Below the pieces are notes generated by a model, which worked only from the letters and a program-made list of their open reading frames with translations, did no database searches and was not told where the DNA came from. Position numbers and translations under genes: made by a program. From NCBI GenBank assembly GCA_036583965.1, contig JAZBQD010000015.1, positions 85,511,309-85,575,308 of the forward strand: a stretch of 64,000 nt of DNA. The letters are read 5' to 3'. The DNA is from Prunella strophiata (taxonomy: Eukaryota > Chordata > Aves > Passeriformes > Prunellidae). Shown in pieces: positions 63,101 to 64,000 of the stretch. Within the stretch, counting starts at the first letter, position 1, and each line of letters starts with the position of its first letter.

Positions 63101-64000
63101 ACACAGACTTAATAAAGATCTGAGCTTCCATTTACTAGTTTTTCTTAGAACTTTCTTTGCAGGTGCAAAGGATCACATGAAAACATGAATGAAATTCTTA
63201 CAGTCTTGTAACCTAAAAAGTTAATAAAAAGTACCTAAAAATTAATTATTATTATTTTAAGCTGTGTTATTTTTAGGACATTTTAATTATTTTTGGAGCC
63301 CTCTCCCAACACTGCTGACAGCTGTTATTATCATATATCCTTGTTCCTTGCCAGCCTTCTGGAATCAGCCCTTTACAAAATTAGACTGACTAAAATTAAT
63401 TTTTCTTGTCTGTGCAGTTTCAATCATGATTTCCCCATACAAATATTTCACCAATATTGACATTCTTCTGGATTACTTATTTTGCCAGGCGCAAAAAAAT
63501 TCTATCTTCCCTTCCCAAACATTCACTTTTGCTAGGTTTCCCTGGGGAAACACTACATGAGCTTTTGATCAGGGTAAGCACATCTCTTTATGTAAGCCCA
63601 TTGGTAATTTTTATTTATTGTACATGTGATTATGATCTATTATATACTGTTGCAGATAATAAAACAATAAAGGACACTTTAAATAAGTAACAAATCAATT
63701 CTTTAGCCAATCTAACTAGTTCAAGGAAGACTCCATGGTACTTTAGTAACATTGCCCTTTAAGTCCTTCATCAAGTTCAAGAAAAGTCCAGCAGCATAAA
63801 ATGTTTTTCTTTTGTGTATCCTACTTCTTTTTCCTTCTACCTTTGGAAACAGTGGAAGTGTAGGTGAGAAAATACTGTACAGAGACCATGTACTCAGGTT
63901 GATTGAAAACAAAACCAGGGGAAACACTTTTTTCCTTCATTGTATTTTAAACTCTGCGGCATAATTTTATTTACTTTTTCCTCTAATTGACTTTTTGTTT
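60110..64000. other. Unique AT-rich sequence, no gene seen
   Basis: A TAC/CTG-rich imperfect trinucleotide stretch lies at 60666-60717. A GC-richer stretch at 60890-61170 carries overlapping frames on both strands with no recognised protein. A/T-rich low complexity occurs at 63225-63300. No transposon, RNA gene or convincing exon was seen up to the end of the window. Confidence 0.5.
60666..60717. repeat. Imperfect TAC/CTG trinucleotide stretch
   Basis: The stretch mixes TAGTACTAG with GCTACTGCTGCTACTACTAC and is weakly periodic at three bases. It resembles the similar stretch at 49041-49096. Neither is an open coding repeat. Confidence 0.7.

Noticed and set aside
1..64000. tRNA, rRNA, CRISPR arrays, operons, phage or integron structures
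   Set aside because: No cloverleaf, spaced direct-repeat array or prokaryotic gene organisation was seen; the sequence is vertebrate nuclear DNA.

Overview
This window looks like nuclear DNA from a bird: AT-rich, CpG-poor, repeat-poor and without any confident protein-coding or RNA gene. The bird assignment rests on three pieces of interspersed repeat. One is a CR1 LINE 3' end on the minus strand (633-1045). Another is a longer, internally deleted CR1 copy on the plus strand (about 57815-59015). The third is a pair of LTR fragments of the common avian ERVL-like type (25744-26150). Recognisable transposons cover only a few percent of the window, as is usual for birds and unusual for mammals or lizards. 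Everything read here as a family match comes from recognising the sequence, not from a search.

Layout. 1-4.2 kb: a CR1 fragment, then unique sequence. 4.2-9.1 kb: two stretches that look like conserved non-coding DNA, and one splice-bounded mini-exon candidate. 9-25.7 kb: mostly unremarkable unique DNA with a poly-T tract, a GC-richer patch at 17.5-17.9 kb, a weak exon candidate at 20.4 kb and an ATCT microsatellite at 21.9 kb. 25.7-26.2 kb: the abutting LTR fragments. 28.8-29.2 kb: a purine-rich exon candidate followed by a conserved-looking block. 33.8-34.1 kb: another conserved-looking block. 38.9 kb: an alternating pyrimidine-purine tract. 42.0-43.8 kb: the most interesting part, with a GC-rich patch that may be an ancient repeat, followed by a block with three copies of a TAATTA-containing 10-mer and further homeodomain-type sites. 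46-48 kb: a conserved-looking block, a perfect 31-bp tandem duplication and an AT dinucleotide tract. 51.1-51.3 kb: a 200-bp homopyrimidine (TCTCC)n tract. 52.45 kb: a strong CTCF-like motif. 57.8-59.0 kb: the second CR1. 60.0-60.1 kb: a 37-base poly-T followed by an RFX/X-box-like palindrome.

Interpretation. The best fit is a large intron or gene desert, possibly holding developmental enhancers. If the mini-exon candidates at 4777-4839 and 28801-28866 are real, they are phase-0 cassette-like exons of one plus-strand gene with very large introns, but I cannot name that gene and both could be chance. The longest open frames (155, 148 and 140 codons) are about what chance gives in 64 kb of six-frame AT-rich DNA, and none shows a family I recognise. 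I found no CRISPR, operon, tRNA, rRNA or complete mobile element, and no clear sign of a novel coding system. The features to follow up are regulatory and structural.
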